From Rhabditoides inermis (Eukaryota; Nematoda; Chromadorea; Rhabditida; Rhabditidae), in the NCBI GenBank assembly GCA_963966185.1, contig CAWZYM010000295.1:500001-564000 (forward strand): DNA of 64,000 nt, read 5' to 3'. The position numbers and the translations under genes are program-made. This document shows positions 1 to 12,569 of the stretch, in pieces. The stretch's first letter is position 1; the number at the start of each line of letters is the position of its first letter. The notes beneath the pieces were generated by a model. The model saw only the letters and a list, made by a program, of their open reading frames with translations. It ran no database searches and was not told where the DNA came from.

Positions 1-224
1 GAATATGAGAGGGGCGTCCATTCTGAATACGCAGACGTCGCCGCTGACAGTGTGCAACTCGCGACGCCGCGTCTCTCTGCAATGATCAGATGGACCACCC
101 CAACGTCTCAACTCTCTATCTCTCTATCTCTCACCTGTATCCCTCGTCGTCATCGCTGCGTGACAGCACGTGCCACCGAGGCCTGAAAAAACTCAATGAG
201 AAAGAGAAGACAGAGAGAGAGAAC

Positions 225-270
<46 letters not shown>

Positions 271-651
271 AGCCTCACCACTGATTCCGGAACACGGTAG
301 TGAGCACGGCGAAGACTATGGCCATCGCCAGTCCTTCCGCCATGTCGTAGCAAATCGTCAGCACCATAGACATCACCCAGATAGCCTGAGGGCATCACTC
401 TTTCACTCTCTCTCTCTCTCTTTCCTCTCTTTCAACCCACAAAGTCTATCTTGAACGTGGGCCACAGCTGTCGCAGCTCGGCGAACTTGGCGAACATGGC
501 TCGTTGTGCCATGATGATCATGGATGCAAGAATGCACTGGGGAAGGTACTCGAGGGCGGGGCCGATGTAGAGAATGACGGAGAGGAGCGAGAGAGAAGAG
601 AACAGACACGTCATCTGAAGGGGGGATGGAGAGAGGGGAGAGAGAGAGAGA

Positions 652-701
<50 letters not shown>

Positions 702-3182
702 CCCCTACCTGTGTACTGCTGCCCACAGCCGCTCCGACGACGCTCCTGGCGAACCCGCTGGTGACTGGGAAGACTGGGAAGAAAGAGGAGAGCACTCCCA
801 CAAAGCCCAGCGCGTACAGCTCCTCAAATAAAATAAAATCCAATGTTTATGTTAATGAATCGCTTATTCATCTACATATTGCACGCATGAGAGATGGTTT
901 GGTTAGCGCACGGTTCCTGTGCAGGGGCAGTCTATTCGAAACACACTGCTCGCTTTTCGAACATAATTCGAGAAAAGTTGAAGAGACTTTCCCGATAACA
1001 ATTTTCAATCGAAGTGAACCCACTTGTCCGTGACTGATCTTGTAGTCGTACCGCTTCTCCACGACCTGCAATCGAATGTATTACATCAAGTAGTGAGAAC
1101 CGAACTTGTCTCGCCCACCCACTTTGGCCACAGTGAGGTGTATGGCGACGGCGGTGACTGCGATGGAGACGGCGTCGATGGAGATGGACGGGACGAGGTC
1201 CATCCGAGGAAGCGCCGGCGGGGGGAACCTGACAGTGATTATATTGATTAATTTGATAAGATGTTTACTGTCTACGTTCATAAAGAGGCTCGTAGGTATG
1301 TTACATGACATACCTGACACAACAGTGGTTGACTGATTCGCTACTGTTTGTTTCTGTTAGGCGGGTATGTTGCCTAGCTCCCGAAGATTTGACATTTGAA
1401 GACACTCACTCGGTAGGTATGTTGCCCACGACTTTGATGTTGTACCGCGTGGCGAGCTCCGCAAAGTTGGTCGCCGTGATTCCAACGATCACCTGAATGC
1501 TCGATTATTGATTGATTATTGATTCAATCTCACCAATATCAATTCATACGGAACCGGAAAGAGGAAGACCTCTGCCAGCCACGGCGCGATCCACTCCTTG
1601 CCTGAAGATGAATATTATTGATTTATCGATTTATCGATCGATAGCACTCACTAGCGTGCAGGAACACCATGGAACTGGCTGAAATGATGACAGTGGCTGG
1701 GCGGACAGAGTCGAGTGAGGTGAACAGATCGATGATGCGCTGAAATCGAGAAGAATGCAGACCACCCACGACGCCAACCCGGACCACCCACGAAGAAATT
1801 CCATTCATATTCAGAAATTTATTGGAAAAATAAAAATTCATCGATTTAGAATACTTTAATGTCCGTGCCACCCACGACGCGAGGACCACCCACGACGCGC
1901 GGACCACCCACGTAGTATAGATATCCGGGGCCGGCCCTCCTAGGCAGCTTCACTCCCAGCACGTCTCCGATCTGCGCGAAGAACACGTGCACACAGCCGC
2001 CGACCACGAATCCCGACATCACCTGTGTGTGTTTTGATCATTTACGTTTTTTGTCTGGTTTGTGTTTTGATCTCACCTGCTCAGAGAAGTAGCACGTCAC
2101 GTACTGCAGCCGCAGCACACCCATCAGAATCTGAAGGTCATCTATCAATGTGTTAGTCAACGACCTCAGAGGCGTACATTGATTCGCTCATTTTGGTATG
2201 GCTGATAATAGTAATGTGAAACGTAAGATGAAATCGATTGCAACAAACCTGCAGGAGTCCCGCGAGGAATATGATGGTAGTGGCGACATTGATGGGCCTC
2301 GTCGGCTGAAGACCGTCCGTCCACAGCTCCTCCGTCACTTCCTCGATGAACGACGTCTCGTTGTTGACCAGCAGGAAACTGAGTAGATTATTGATCGATA
2401 TTGATTTCTTCCCACTCACTCTTCCAGCGTCACATTTCCGATTGTCTCATTCATTCCGATATCCAACTCTCCTATCAGACTGGCGATGGAGTGGTTCACA
2501 TAGGACGTCGCATTGTATGCTGTGGCTGTCCGGATCATCACCTGCGATTATTGATTATCGATTTATCGATAGTTTTTGTGTTTGATTCACCTTCTCAATA
2601 GCGGAGTGCGTCATTAGTGAGAGGACAGCGAAACCGCCTAAAAAGAGGCTCTCTTTGCGCCATAAAAGCCTATGATCTGTTCGGTAAACAAATGGCGTCA
2701 TCCTATCAACAAAACTCTGATCTTTGGTGAGAAAAACTGATATCATATATCATTTCTAAATTAAACTGTAGAATGGTGTTTTTGCTACTAAATGAAACTC
2801 TCATCTCTCATACTCATACCTAGGGCATTGTGTTTCGATGTTCCGAAGAAAATGTAGAGGAACGATGGGAATATGGCGGTATAGAGACCGTAGACAGGGT
2901 CGACACCAGTGATACCAGCCAGGGCAATGCCTAAATGAAAGTTACAAACAAGTCACAGGTAAACAAAACAAGTAAACAACCTTGCGGCACGGAGAAGACA
3001 GCCATGGTGAGGCCTCCGGAGAGGTCTCCGAAGAAGGAATGCTTCCAGTCATACTCCGGCAGCCAGACTAGGATGGGAAGAAAGGAGCGGAGACAGGAGA
3101 GCCATGCGCGGCGGGCGAAGGACGTCCTACGAACTGGATACTGAACCGCCTTACCACAACTGATCCACTCACCGCACTCTGC
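1..3182 (-). CDS. SLC26/SulP-family anion transporter, C-terminus off the left edge
   Basis: Multi-pass membrane anion transporter or exchanger (sulfate, chloride, bicarbonate or oxalate in the family). The first visible coding exon (about 2985-3182) carries the family start: a run ending FLPILVWLPEYDW, then GDLSGGLTMAVFSVPQG. Exon 2822-2932 encodes GITGVDPVYGLYTAIFPSF followed by FFGTSKHNAL, the SLC26 re-entrant signature. Exon 2590-2640 gives GGFAVLSLMTHSAIEKV. Exons near 1950-2350 give further TM segments (YVTCYFSEQVMSGFVVGG). Exon 700-830 gives ELYALGFVGVLSSFFPVFPV. The last exon in view (1-75) reads VCVFRMDAPLIF, the beginning of the cytoplasmic STAS domain, so that domain lies mostly outside. 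The initiator Met is not in the first visible exon, because its frame is closed by a TGA at 3195-3197; an upstream exon is likely. C. elegans has a sulp family, but the orthologue cannot be chosen. Introns carry GA arrays and GACCACCCA repeats. Confidence 0.87.
217..269. repeat. GA microsatellite in SLC26 intron
   Basis: Nearly pure GA dinucleotides on the plus strand, intronic to the SLC26 gene. A similar array lies at about 638-699. Confidence 0.9.
1760..1910. repeat. Four GACCACCCA sites in one SLC26 intron
   Basis: Perfect GACCACCCA at 1760-1768, 1782-1790, 1884-1892 and 1902-1910, plus a degenerate copy near 1868. The last two are 18 bp apart. The extended core is GACCACCCACGACG. On the minus-strand gene the copy at 1902 supplies the 5' splice site itself (exon end TACTAC, intron start GTGGGT, intron about 1740-1911). 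The 9-mer equals the GLI-family consensus, and its reverse complement TGGGTGGTC is the TRA-1 core. Confidence 0.85.
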
Positions 3183-3197
3183 TCGCTGCTCTCTTCA

Positions 3198-4019
3198 GCC
3201 TTCCGGCCGTCGGCTCCCGGAGATCGCCACTGCTCGTCTGAACAGATACTCAGTCAAGTTGCTACGCAGTGTAAACCTACCTTCCGCATTTGTGGTGGCT
3301 AGCGTGTGAGCCGCGGGCTGGCCATCCCTCACTCGCCTCACTCTGTAATCTCTACAGTACACACTTGGTCCCCTCTAACCCCGGCGTCTAAGCGGTCTAA
3401 ACACCGCCAATTCAGCGCAGCAAACAACAATCACGCAATCTCTACGAACCAGCGTGTAAAACGCGTGAATAACATACCAAAGATCACAAACTCTCTTTCG
3501 TAGTCTTTGGTAAGTTTGTGAAATATTCGGAGCACTCTACAATCGATGTCGTAACGTCCCAACAGTGAGACGAATCACCATCGACGCTAACTAAACCACT
3601 AAATCACTTGTGTTCGTGTCCATATTTGTCACACTTTCTAGATTTCGGCAGTTATTCACTCATCAATTCATTTCAAAAACAACTTTTATGCACATTACTC
3701 ACAATCAATACAATTACAATACACAGAGAACCGCGCACGAGTCTTGGAAAAGCACATGGTATCTAAGGAGAGTGAGTGTCTCGAATTTACAGTGGGAATA
3801 CATCACAGATTGGGATAGAAGTCTACTTGGGCGCTGGGGGAAGGAATAACATCTTATGCGAAAACAAGGGACAAAAACCACCTCGTGCACAAAAGGGTAC
3901 AAGTGCATAGTACAAGTCTACAATAAATTAATGGAAACGGGCATACCATGTACAAACAGGGAAAATGGGCCTAGGCGATGCGATGGAAGTGAACAGAATA
4001 GGTCAATCAGCACACTTCG
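3198..4019. other. Intergenic region between SLC12A9-like 3' end and SLC26-like 5' end
   Basis: Both flanking genes are on the minus strand. The interval should hold the promoter and 5' exon(s) of the SLC26 gene. I could not fix its first exon, and I see no other gene, RNA or repeat here. Confidence 0.5.
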
Positions 4020-4046
4020 TGGGTGGTCCTCTCTTCTTGGGTGGTC
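4020..4046. repeat. TGGGTGGTC pair overlapping a stop codon
   Basis: Perfect TGGGTGGTC at 4020-4028 and 4038-4046, spaced 18 bp. The second copy shares its last base with the TAG stop of the SLC12A9-like gene (4046-4048 on the minus strand), so the pair lies in the extreme 3' end of the gene. Confidence 0.85.
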
Positions 4047-7000
4047 TAAAGGGCGGTGGAGATTACAGAGGAGACACCGTGGACCATCAGAGTCGGAGGC
4101 AGGTTCTCCGTCAGACCCCGCACCACATCCAGATATCTGAAGATCATGTTGCAAATCCACATTCGGTATGTTTCAACAAGAATACAAAAATTACTATTGT
4201 ATGGTCCGACAATATAGGAACTTGCTTATCAAACTCACCTCTCGCTGTGCTGGTTCTGCATGGGTGGGACAGGCAGGTTGAGGAGGCAGATGACAGCCTC
4301 TTCCGAGTACCTCTTGATCATGTCATTGAAGGAAGTCACGTAGGCAGACGGGAGGTCAACGGCCGCTCTGGAATCAGCCACACTATAACACACAATCTAT
4401 ATGTTTCAGCGACAATTGGAAGCACAGTTATCAATTAATCTTTAATAAGTCAATTGATTCGTGAATAGCAGATAAACCCTATAATAATTTGCAAAGAATG
4501 AAGGCCAGCCAAAGTCTCTAAACCTTCAACAGCGAGCATTTTGAAGGGTAGCCCAAACAGGGCCAAAACTTTGCAGCCTATCACACGCACCTCTGCAGTA
4601 CATCGCTGCCCTGTGGGGCGAAGTGACAGACGACGTGGTCCCACGGAACGACGATCGACTCGGCCTGGATGCGAAGCGTGTCCAGCATCTGCCGCAGCTG
4701 GCGCTCCCGACGGTGCATGTCCTAGGCAATCGATATCAATCGATACTCGATCGATACATACTCTCACCTGCAGACTGTTGACGCATATGAACACCCTGAG
4801 TCTGGCGTGTGCCCTCCAGCGGCTGCTCATAGAGAGGATACACGCGAGTTGGAGAAGGAACAGACTGCTGTTGTCCCAGCCGAGACCAGTCTCTCCAGGC
4901 TTCTGGAAACAGAACATATTATCTATCCTAAAATATCGAACTATTAATTCTTTCTATAAACTTACGATCACATTCGCTTTCATTTTCATGGTGCGCTCGC
5001 CCTCATAATGAAATGGAACGAGAGATGGAATCTCCGCCCCTCCCCTCCCCGCACTCACCTGCAGGTCGACCGGCCACACATCGATGAAGCGCTTCTGGCC
5101 AGAGTAGCCAGACGACATCGCGTCCTGGAAACGACGTGGGTGGTCCCGCGCACAACCTGGGTGGTCCTACCTTGTCCAGCCTGTGGAAGTGCCTGGCCAC
5201 ACACAGGTTCTTGGTCATGTGCAGCACGTCCTTGAGAATGTTGACGTATTCCACAGCGTCCAGCCGCTCCTTGTTACCGTTCATCTCCTAAAATAATAAA
5301 TACTTGAATGATGATAAAAGAAGTAAACAGCAAATAGGTAACGTAAAACAACAAATCTTCTCACGATGGGCATGTAGTCCCTCTGTGTGAAGTACTCCAC
5401 GACCTCGTCCCTGTCGATGCGACTGTTCCTCAGATCGCGCATCAGACGCTGCTCCTGCAGAGTCGTCTCCGTCGGGGAGCGCTCGTGGAATCCGAGCACC
5501 ACCTGCAATCGAGACATCTCTCTCTCCCTCTCTCTCTCCGCTTTCTCCCTTCCTCCCCCCATATCTCCCTCCCTACCGTATTAGGCTTCATAGCTCCGAG
5601 TCCACTGAGCCGTATGAGCTGTTGTATTCCGTGTCGCACATTGGGTGCAATGGTGAGTTCGATGAAAGCCTTGAGTCGGAGGTAGTCCATCAGCGACAGC
5701 CAGTACGGGAACACCTGCGACCAAGTCATATAGTCACGCTCACGATGATTATGTTTCACTCTCCACTTGTCAGCAACTCGTGAAAGGAAAACATTAATCA
5801 GTACAACGAACAACTAGCAATAGTGTGATTATGCCACTCCTTGAATTGAAACACCTCAAACTAGTTACCTGTTGTAGCGGATCCACAGCGCTCTCGTTGG
5901 GATCCATGGTGCCCTTCTTGACATGACCGATCACATACAGACCAGACTTCTTCAGATCGTTCACAAAGTCCATGAGAGGACAAGAGGAGGCGGGGCGAGA
6001 GACGAGCAGCAGGATCTGCGGGCGCCAGTACCTAGACACGGGGAGATGAAGACCACGCACGACGTCCAGACCACCCACGACGCTCTACTCACTTGACGTG
6101 CTCCTTGCGTACATCGAGGAGGAGGAGGTACTTCCTCACTTGATGGTAGATGAGTGCCTGCGAGATCGAACCCCACGTGCCGACAGGAGCCTGAATTACA
6201 TGAAAATGTTATACAGCCAACATTATGTTCAACACAATGGATGTCGCAACGTCACCCTAATCGTCAGACCAAGCACCTCTTGTTAACGTCGGTTCTCGAC
6301 AAGAAGGAACCACCGACAGATACTTCACGCAGACTAAACCCTTTCTGTTTTATCACCGTTGTTGTATTCGATGGCAAAGCTGCCATCGAAATTGCCAAGA
6401 AAAACTCATCGTATACCGATACCCCCAACCACATGTTTCACCAACACTCCACCTCGCGCCATCAGCATTGACATCAATTATAGTCGCCGCCTGGAGGATA
6501 GTTTCTGCTATTGACAGCCGGGGTCAATTGGCGAAACTCAGTTGCGAGCGATAGAGGTCAGACGGTGCGAGAAAGACCCGAGTGTGTCGCGGCCTCTTTG
6601 ATTCGCGTGCCGGCTTCTTTGATCGATATTAGCGTTTGAATGCGCGCGCTTGGTTCTCCTCACGACTAGAAGGTAGATCGAATGCGACAAGAGGGTAGAT
6701 CAATTTTCTACCGTGATCCGGCGAACTATCTCCCTGAATAATATTATACATGAACTAACGATCAACCACCCAACCCCCCCCCCCTCCTCCTCCCTGACCT
6801 GATAGTGGAGGAACATGATGAGCAGCATGAGGACGACGACTGCGATGGCGCTCATACTCGCGTCAACCACCAACATCATGCTGCACGTGCACAGCACTCC
6901 GAGGGCGCACGTCACCGAAGAGTAGTACTTGAACGTGGGGCTGCAATGCACATACGTCATATCCGTCGAGTATACGTTTTACGTTGCATGTTGTAGTATA

Positions 7001-10000
7001 CGTTTTACGTTGCAAGTAGTTAGTAACGACCAAGATTGGTAGTATTAATATATGCGATTAAAAGAAAAAAATACATGTATCGTCGCCACCCTCGCATGTA
7101 TTAGTAATAAAACGTGTAACGATAGCTGACCGGAAGTTGGGCGCACTGGTCAGTTCCAATGCGAGGGTGGCGACGTTCACTCCCATATAGGAGAGGAGGA
7201 AGAAAATCGAGGTGAGCTTGGCAATCTTGTTCATCGCACCCAGAGACAGAACGAGCTGAACGAGAGAGATGAGACCACCCACGACGCGGGGACCACCCAC
7301 GAAGTGGCCGCACTCACCACCACTCCCAGCCAAGCAATGATCACAGACACCACAGGATTCTTGTCGCCAATCTCGATAGACGCAGGAGAGAGCAGACAAC
7401 CGAACAGCTGAAATAACTCTCTCTCTCTCTCTCTCCCTCTCTCTCTCTCCTATCTCTCTGTTTCTCTCTCTCCCTCTCCCCACCTTGTCATGACTGAGTC
7501 TGTTGAGCACTCGGCTCGATCCGATCAGATTGCTCATCGAAGAGAAGAGAGTGGTTGAGAAGATTCCAACCAGGATGAACCACCGCGAAAAGTTTACGTC
7601 CAGCATCACCTAAACGAGTGATGTCATAAGGGAGTCGAAGATTCAGAAGGACGAGACGACGTACGGTGTAGTCGTTCTGTAGCAGATCCCTGCTCGCTGT
7701 CGCAGCCATGATGAATGCAGTGGCAATGTAGACGAGAAGAGTCATGAACACCGCCTGAAAAGAGCAGGTGAGAATATCACAAGCATGTTCCACCAACACT
7801 ACGCTTCAACATTGAGCCATTTATACAGTCAGCTCCATTTAATTAATACGGAATACGATGAGAATGCTCACAACATATGAATCAATGTCTCACTACTGCT
7901 ACAAACCCCCAAATCCTAAAGAAACGAAAAATCCCACCTGCACAGTTCCCCTCGGAATGGAAACAGACGGGCGGGCCAGCTCGCCACTCATATTCGCTCC
8001 CGCCATCAGACCTGCAGGCATTCATCTCTCTCTCTCTCTCCCTCTTCTCTATCTTCTCTCTCTCTCTCCCTCCTCTCTCCCTCCCCCCTCACCAGTGACT
8101 CCGGAGAAGATGATAGCGAACATGAGTGCAAAGTCGGTTGCCTTGTCGGTAGTGTAGTCGTGTGTGTAGTTTGTGAACATGTTCTCGCCCAGTGTCTTGA
8201 AACTAAAACACACATACATAATAGTAAACGTAGCGTGAGGGTCAATGCAAGTCATTCGCATCCGCTAGTTTAGAGTAGAGACGCAACATATTTGTGGCGG
8301 AAAAGATATGATACACATATCCCACACTCAAATAATACACCAAACACATCCACAGAGTGCTAATGTCTTTCTCAACAGGAGTCAGATCAGATCACACAGA
8401 TCGCGTATAAAAAATTAAGTCCACCCACCTGAAGGACGTGTATCGAGCAGTGATGGTCTGATTGAAGTCCGGCTCGGGATTCAGGCCGCTGTCCGGATCG
8501 CTGGCATTCATCGGAACCAGGTAGGCGTGCGTATTCGTGTGTGGGATAGCCACGTCGAACGGGGCTGCAACGGTTGTTAAAGTAGAATCATGACATTTTA
8601 TTCGGGATACTTTTAACATATATTATACATTTCATTATCAACTCTTCAACATTAGAAGGAGCGGCGAACAATGAATACGGCGTATGTACCAGACATACCG
8701 AAAATAGCCTCAAACAATATTTCTACCATTGTAAAACATCATGAAAAATGATCAAAATATAAATTCACTATTCGAAATAACACTCACATGTGAACAAAAC
8801 GGAGAAGATCCATGTTCCATAGCACACAGTGATCGCCAGAAATGTGAACATAGCAGCCTTCGCGAACAGACCTGCGATCGATCAATCAATCAATACATGA
8901 ACAATCAATCAATAAACCAATAATAACTCACCGGCTCCGAGTAGACAGAGTACCAGCAGAACGAGTGAGACGAGCACGCAGTAGATAAACTTCCAGAAGG
9001 GAGAGTCGGGGATCTCTGGAAGAGCGTGGTGAGAGAGAGAGAGAAAGAGGGGGGGGGGGCGTGCACCCACTTCCATCTCCGAGGTTGTTGATGAGTGCCT
9101 CTGTGAATCCGGATATGTACAGGGCGCAGGAGAAGACGTTGGCCGTGAAGAAGAGTACTCCGATCGCGCCGCCAAACTCGGGGCCGAGAGAGCGGGAGAT
9201 CATGTCTGCAAAATGCATGGTTCAGAAAAAAAACAGAAAATTTGCGCAACCATCGCACAACTATTGAAAACATTGCAATGTTGGAACAATGACACTCTAA
9301 ATCGCAATTCAAATAATAACCAGAACGACTTGAGCGGACTCACAGTAGACTCCGCCGCCCTCGATGGCTCCGTTGGAGGAGATGGCACAGAGGGAGAGGA
9401 CGGTGAGCGAGACGATGGCGTAGGCCAGCGCCAGCTGCACGCACGTCATCAGGAAGCCCAGCTGGCCCACCACGAAGCCTGCGATCGAGAGGAAGTAGAA
9501 TACATAACGTATACGCATCATGTCTGACCCAAATTGACTCGACACTATTTGAAAATATTCGACAACCAGAGAAAACATCGTAAATGTCTTACCCATTCGG
9601 AGAAAGAGGAGTACGGAGAACATAGAGAGGGCGACGGGGGCGAAGACTCCGGAGAGGGTGGACAGACCCTGCGGACGGGCAGACGTCATGTCCAGGCCTG
9701 CAGAGGGGGTGGTGGGAGGAGAGGGGGAGGAGGAGAGGGAGGAGAAGGAGGAGCAGGAGCAGGAGGAGCAGGGGGAGAAGAAGAGCACTAGAGCAGGACA
9801 AGAGGATGGAAGGTGGAAACGGAAAAGAGAGATCGGGCAAACAAAGAGTAACTGGATCACTAAAACAATGAGTCATGAATCCTAGTAACAAGTAACAAGA
9901 ACAGAATACTCACTGGGTGATGGCGGGGCTTGCGGCAGCATGATGTTGTTGTTGCGCGTCACAGAATCATCTGTAAAATATGCAAATCAGTAAAAAACAG

Positions 10001-10932
10001 AACAACATTTGAAAATATTTCGCAACGGAGCAAAATGCTATTCGGCTCTGAAAATGGGGTGTTTCTCGGTTTCCATAGAGATTCATGTGACCTGTGCTTG
10101 GCTGACTTCCGGACAACACAATCAAATCATCCTCCCATCATTCAACAATTAGTCATCATTGAAACTAAACCCGCAAAATCAATAGACAGAGAAATACAAT
10201 TTCGAGGCGCGCGCGATAAGGCGAGATAAGGTGAGACTTTCAGTTTGGTCAGCGTCAGTCTGACACTTCGGCCTATTGGCAAAAGACTGAACGACAATGT
10301 AATAAATATGCGAGAGTGGAGCAGCTGATCGATCGGCGGAGTATGTGGGTGGGAGGGGCTCTGTTCCACAATACATGTGCGCGAGAAACACTACGCAAAC
10401 ACTGACGAACCGAATCGACCAATCATAAGTCTCACTTGCAGGTCGAAAAGTGGTCTCGAGTGATATTTACAATTGCAACATATGTAAGTTTCATTAATGA
10501 TTGATTGATTGATTTGAACACCCACCGAGCATCAAGGGGCTGGCGTCGTACTTGCCGGCGACGACGGCGGTCGGCGCTGCTCCCACTCCCCCAGCTGCTC
10601 CATTGCCGGAAGACGACGACGGCTCGGTGGCAGTCGCTGAATGGCAATGTGACTCATCTTCGCGCATGATCCCCCATTCTCCCACGATCGTGGGAGCACC
10701 GCTGATCAAAACAGCCCCATCACATGCACACACACAAACATCACACAACACCCCCGCCCAAATTAGTTGCTGCAAATCGAAAACAGATCGAGAACAGGCC
10801 GAATACAATCACATGATGATCAACAAGAGAATGATGATGAGACTCACGATCGAACAGGTCGTTGACGATGCCCCCGTAGGAGGAGGCCGACGAGCCGCCT
10901 CCTCCCAACACTTGCCGGTGCGGGTCGTCCAT
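4046..10932 (-). CDS. SLC12A9: SLC12A9/CIP1-like cation-chloride cotransporter family protein
   Basis: Polytopic SLC12-family membrane protein. In gene order: an N-terminal cytosolic segment starting [13 protein letters not shown] (ATG 10930-10932, directly preceded by a TTGTTGCAG 3' splice site, so a 5' UTR intron or trans-splicing is likely); low-complexity Ala/Ser/Gly exon near 10540-10640; TM core with [16 protein letters not shown] at 9330-9400 and [18 protein letters not shown] at 9125-9206, diagnostic of SLC12; then further TM exons to about 6950. The C-terminal cytosolic region contains [28 protein letters not shown] and [21 protein letters not shown]. The protein ends [18 protein letters not shown]. 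The LVHGV ending and WRPQ-LLLV motif point to SLC12A9 (CIP1) rather than KCC or NKCC. Members of this branch are poorly characterised as transporters and may modulate other cotransporters. A large intron (about 6195-6790) separates the TM core from the C-terminal region. Exon boundaries were not all resolved. Confidence 0.85.
5137..5166. repeat. TGGGTGGTC pair filling a 46-nt intron
   Basis: TGGGTGGTC at 5137-5145 and 5158-5166, inside the 46-nt intron 5125-5170 of the minus-strand SLC12A9-like gene. Splicing joins LDK to [13 protein letters not shown]. Here the motif is in the opposite orientation to the gene compared with the introns at 6.05 and 7.28 kb. Confidence 0.85.
6051..6077. repeat. 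GACCACCCA pair in a 61-nt intron
   Basis: Perfect copy at 6069-6077 and a one-mismatch copy (GACCACGCA) at 6051-6059, 18 bp apart, in intron 6032-6092 of the SLC12A9-like gene. Confidence 0.8.
6367..6390. other. Perfect 10-bp hairpin in large SLC12A9-like intron
   Basis: TTCGATGGCA (6367-6376) and TGCCATCGAA (6381-6390) are exact reverse complements around an AAGC loop. The rest of the about 590-nt intron shows no gene that I can support. Confidence 0.6.
7273..7299. repeat. GACCACCCA pair in a 62-nt intron
   Basis: Perfect copies at 7273-7281 and 7291-7299, 18 bp apart, within intron 7256-7317 of the SLC12A9-like gene. Confidence 0.85.
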
Positions 10933-11591
10933 CCAAGGCTGCAACAAGGGGATCAGCAACGAACGCAAAACCGTTTGTAAAGATGATCGATCAAACGTTG
11001 ATGAAATAAACGCGGCAGGCCATTGAAAATTGAAATCGCAAACACATGATTCACGAAATGAAATGATGGGCGCAGGATGCGTTGTGCGGCGGCGACCAAA
11101 GAGATGAGTTGGAACTGTAGGGGGAGAGAAGAGAGAAACGGAAGGGGGGAGAAGAGACAAGAAATGGCAAGTGCACCGTTCCCCCATCGCAACAGCTGGG
11201 CAGATAAAGGCCATGGCGAAGCGGGGGAAGTAGTTACTACTACTACTACTGATAATAAAAAGTAATAAATGTGCGATTAGAACACTTTACAACAATTGGT
11301 GGATGGCGCGGGGTGTCGCATGACACCACCAATCAATGTGCAAATGAGGAGTGAGTGCAGAGTGTGAGTGACGCTGATAATCAAAACATTGAGCTAGCCG
11401 CGTCACAATTCGCAAAAGAACGATGTGTTTAGAATGGGTGAAATAAACAACATGACAGAACTTGCGCGATGATTAGATGCGTGGTGCAGTGTGAACGGAG
11501 CGGAACGGAAGGCAGGTTTGACCCTGGAGGGGATAAGATGCGCGTTCAGAGAGAGTAGTGAGCATCGATCGATCAACCAAAAGAGAGAGAC

Positions 11592-11593
<2 letters not shown>

Positions 11594-11640
<47 letters not shown>
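11594..11640. repeat. GA microsatellite
   Basis: Uninterrupted GA dinucleotides in the divergent intergenic region. Confidence 0.95.
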
Positions 11641-11641
<1 letters not shown>

Positions 11642-11938
11642 CAAGGTCAGCAAACAGCCTGCCGAAAAAAGAGAAGGCACTCACTCGACTGACCGCCTAG
11701 TGGGACAGTAACGCCGCATTGTCGCAGCATTCCGGCGGCGTCTTTGATCTCTATCTCTATTTTCCCTCTCACTTTGTCGGCGCCACCGCATTTTGTTCAT
11801 CGTTTTGTGTTTACACGTGTCTGTGCCAATCATTCCACTCTGTATACACACTCACTGTGCCGCTCTCACTACGCCCATGCATTATTTCGAATGTGTCGTG
11901 TTCCCGCGCAGTCGCCCCCCTCTCCCTCGATCGATTCT

Positions 11939-11940
<2 letters not shown>

Positions 11941-11982
<42 letters not shown>
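11941..11982. repeat. CT microsatellite
   Basis: Uninterrupted CT dinucleotides on the plus strand upstream of the TRIM-NHL gene. Confidence 0.95.
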
Positions 11983-11984
<2 letters not shown>

Positions 11985-12462
11985 GGTATTGCGTGGTCAG
12001 CTGTTGACTGCTTGGTCCCTGCGGGTAGAGAGTGAGACACTCGCTCATAACCGCACCCTCCCACGTTACGCAATATCACCGCCTCACCTGCTTTGCTCTC
12101 CCTATCTCCCCAATATCAGTTCAACTCGCCTCTTCCATTCCTTATACGTCGTCGTTTTCCGCATTTACATTCCCGGACCGGTATCTGGGCATTCCCCATC
12201 CACCACGCGAGACACGACCCGTTTTGTGCCTGCCGCCCTCTCTCTCTCGTCTCATGTAATATCGCATAATTTTTGTGGTGTGCCATGTTTCCGGTCCCCT
12301 ATAGCCTGTGTCCGCGGCACATGTGTTTGCTCTCTCCCTCTCCCTCTCTCTCTCTCGCCCTCACAGTCACGGGGGCGCGCACCACACGGTGACTGTCATC
12401 CCGTCGTTGCACTGTCTCCCCGTCATGTGACCCAACGACGACGACGACAACGACCGACCACC

Positions 12463-12497
<35 letters not shown>

Positions 12498-12569
12498 CGT
12501 GTCGCTCACTTTGTACATGTGCAATCCTGTGGTATGCTGGGCTATTCAGCAGCCGAGGTGGGCTCGTCG

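Larger units (their letters stand above)
10933..12569. other. Divergent intergenic region, SLC12A9-like to TRIM-NHL
   Basis: Bidirectional upstream region for the two flanking genes. It holds a GA array (11594-11640), CT arrays (11941-11982 and about 12468-12494) and a generally pyrimidine-rich plus strand from 11740 on. Long open frames across the CT tracts are low-complexity and not credible genes. No promoter element was recognised. Confidence 0.6.
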
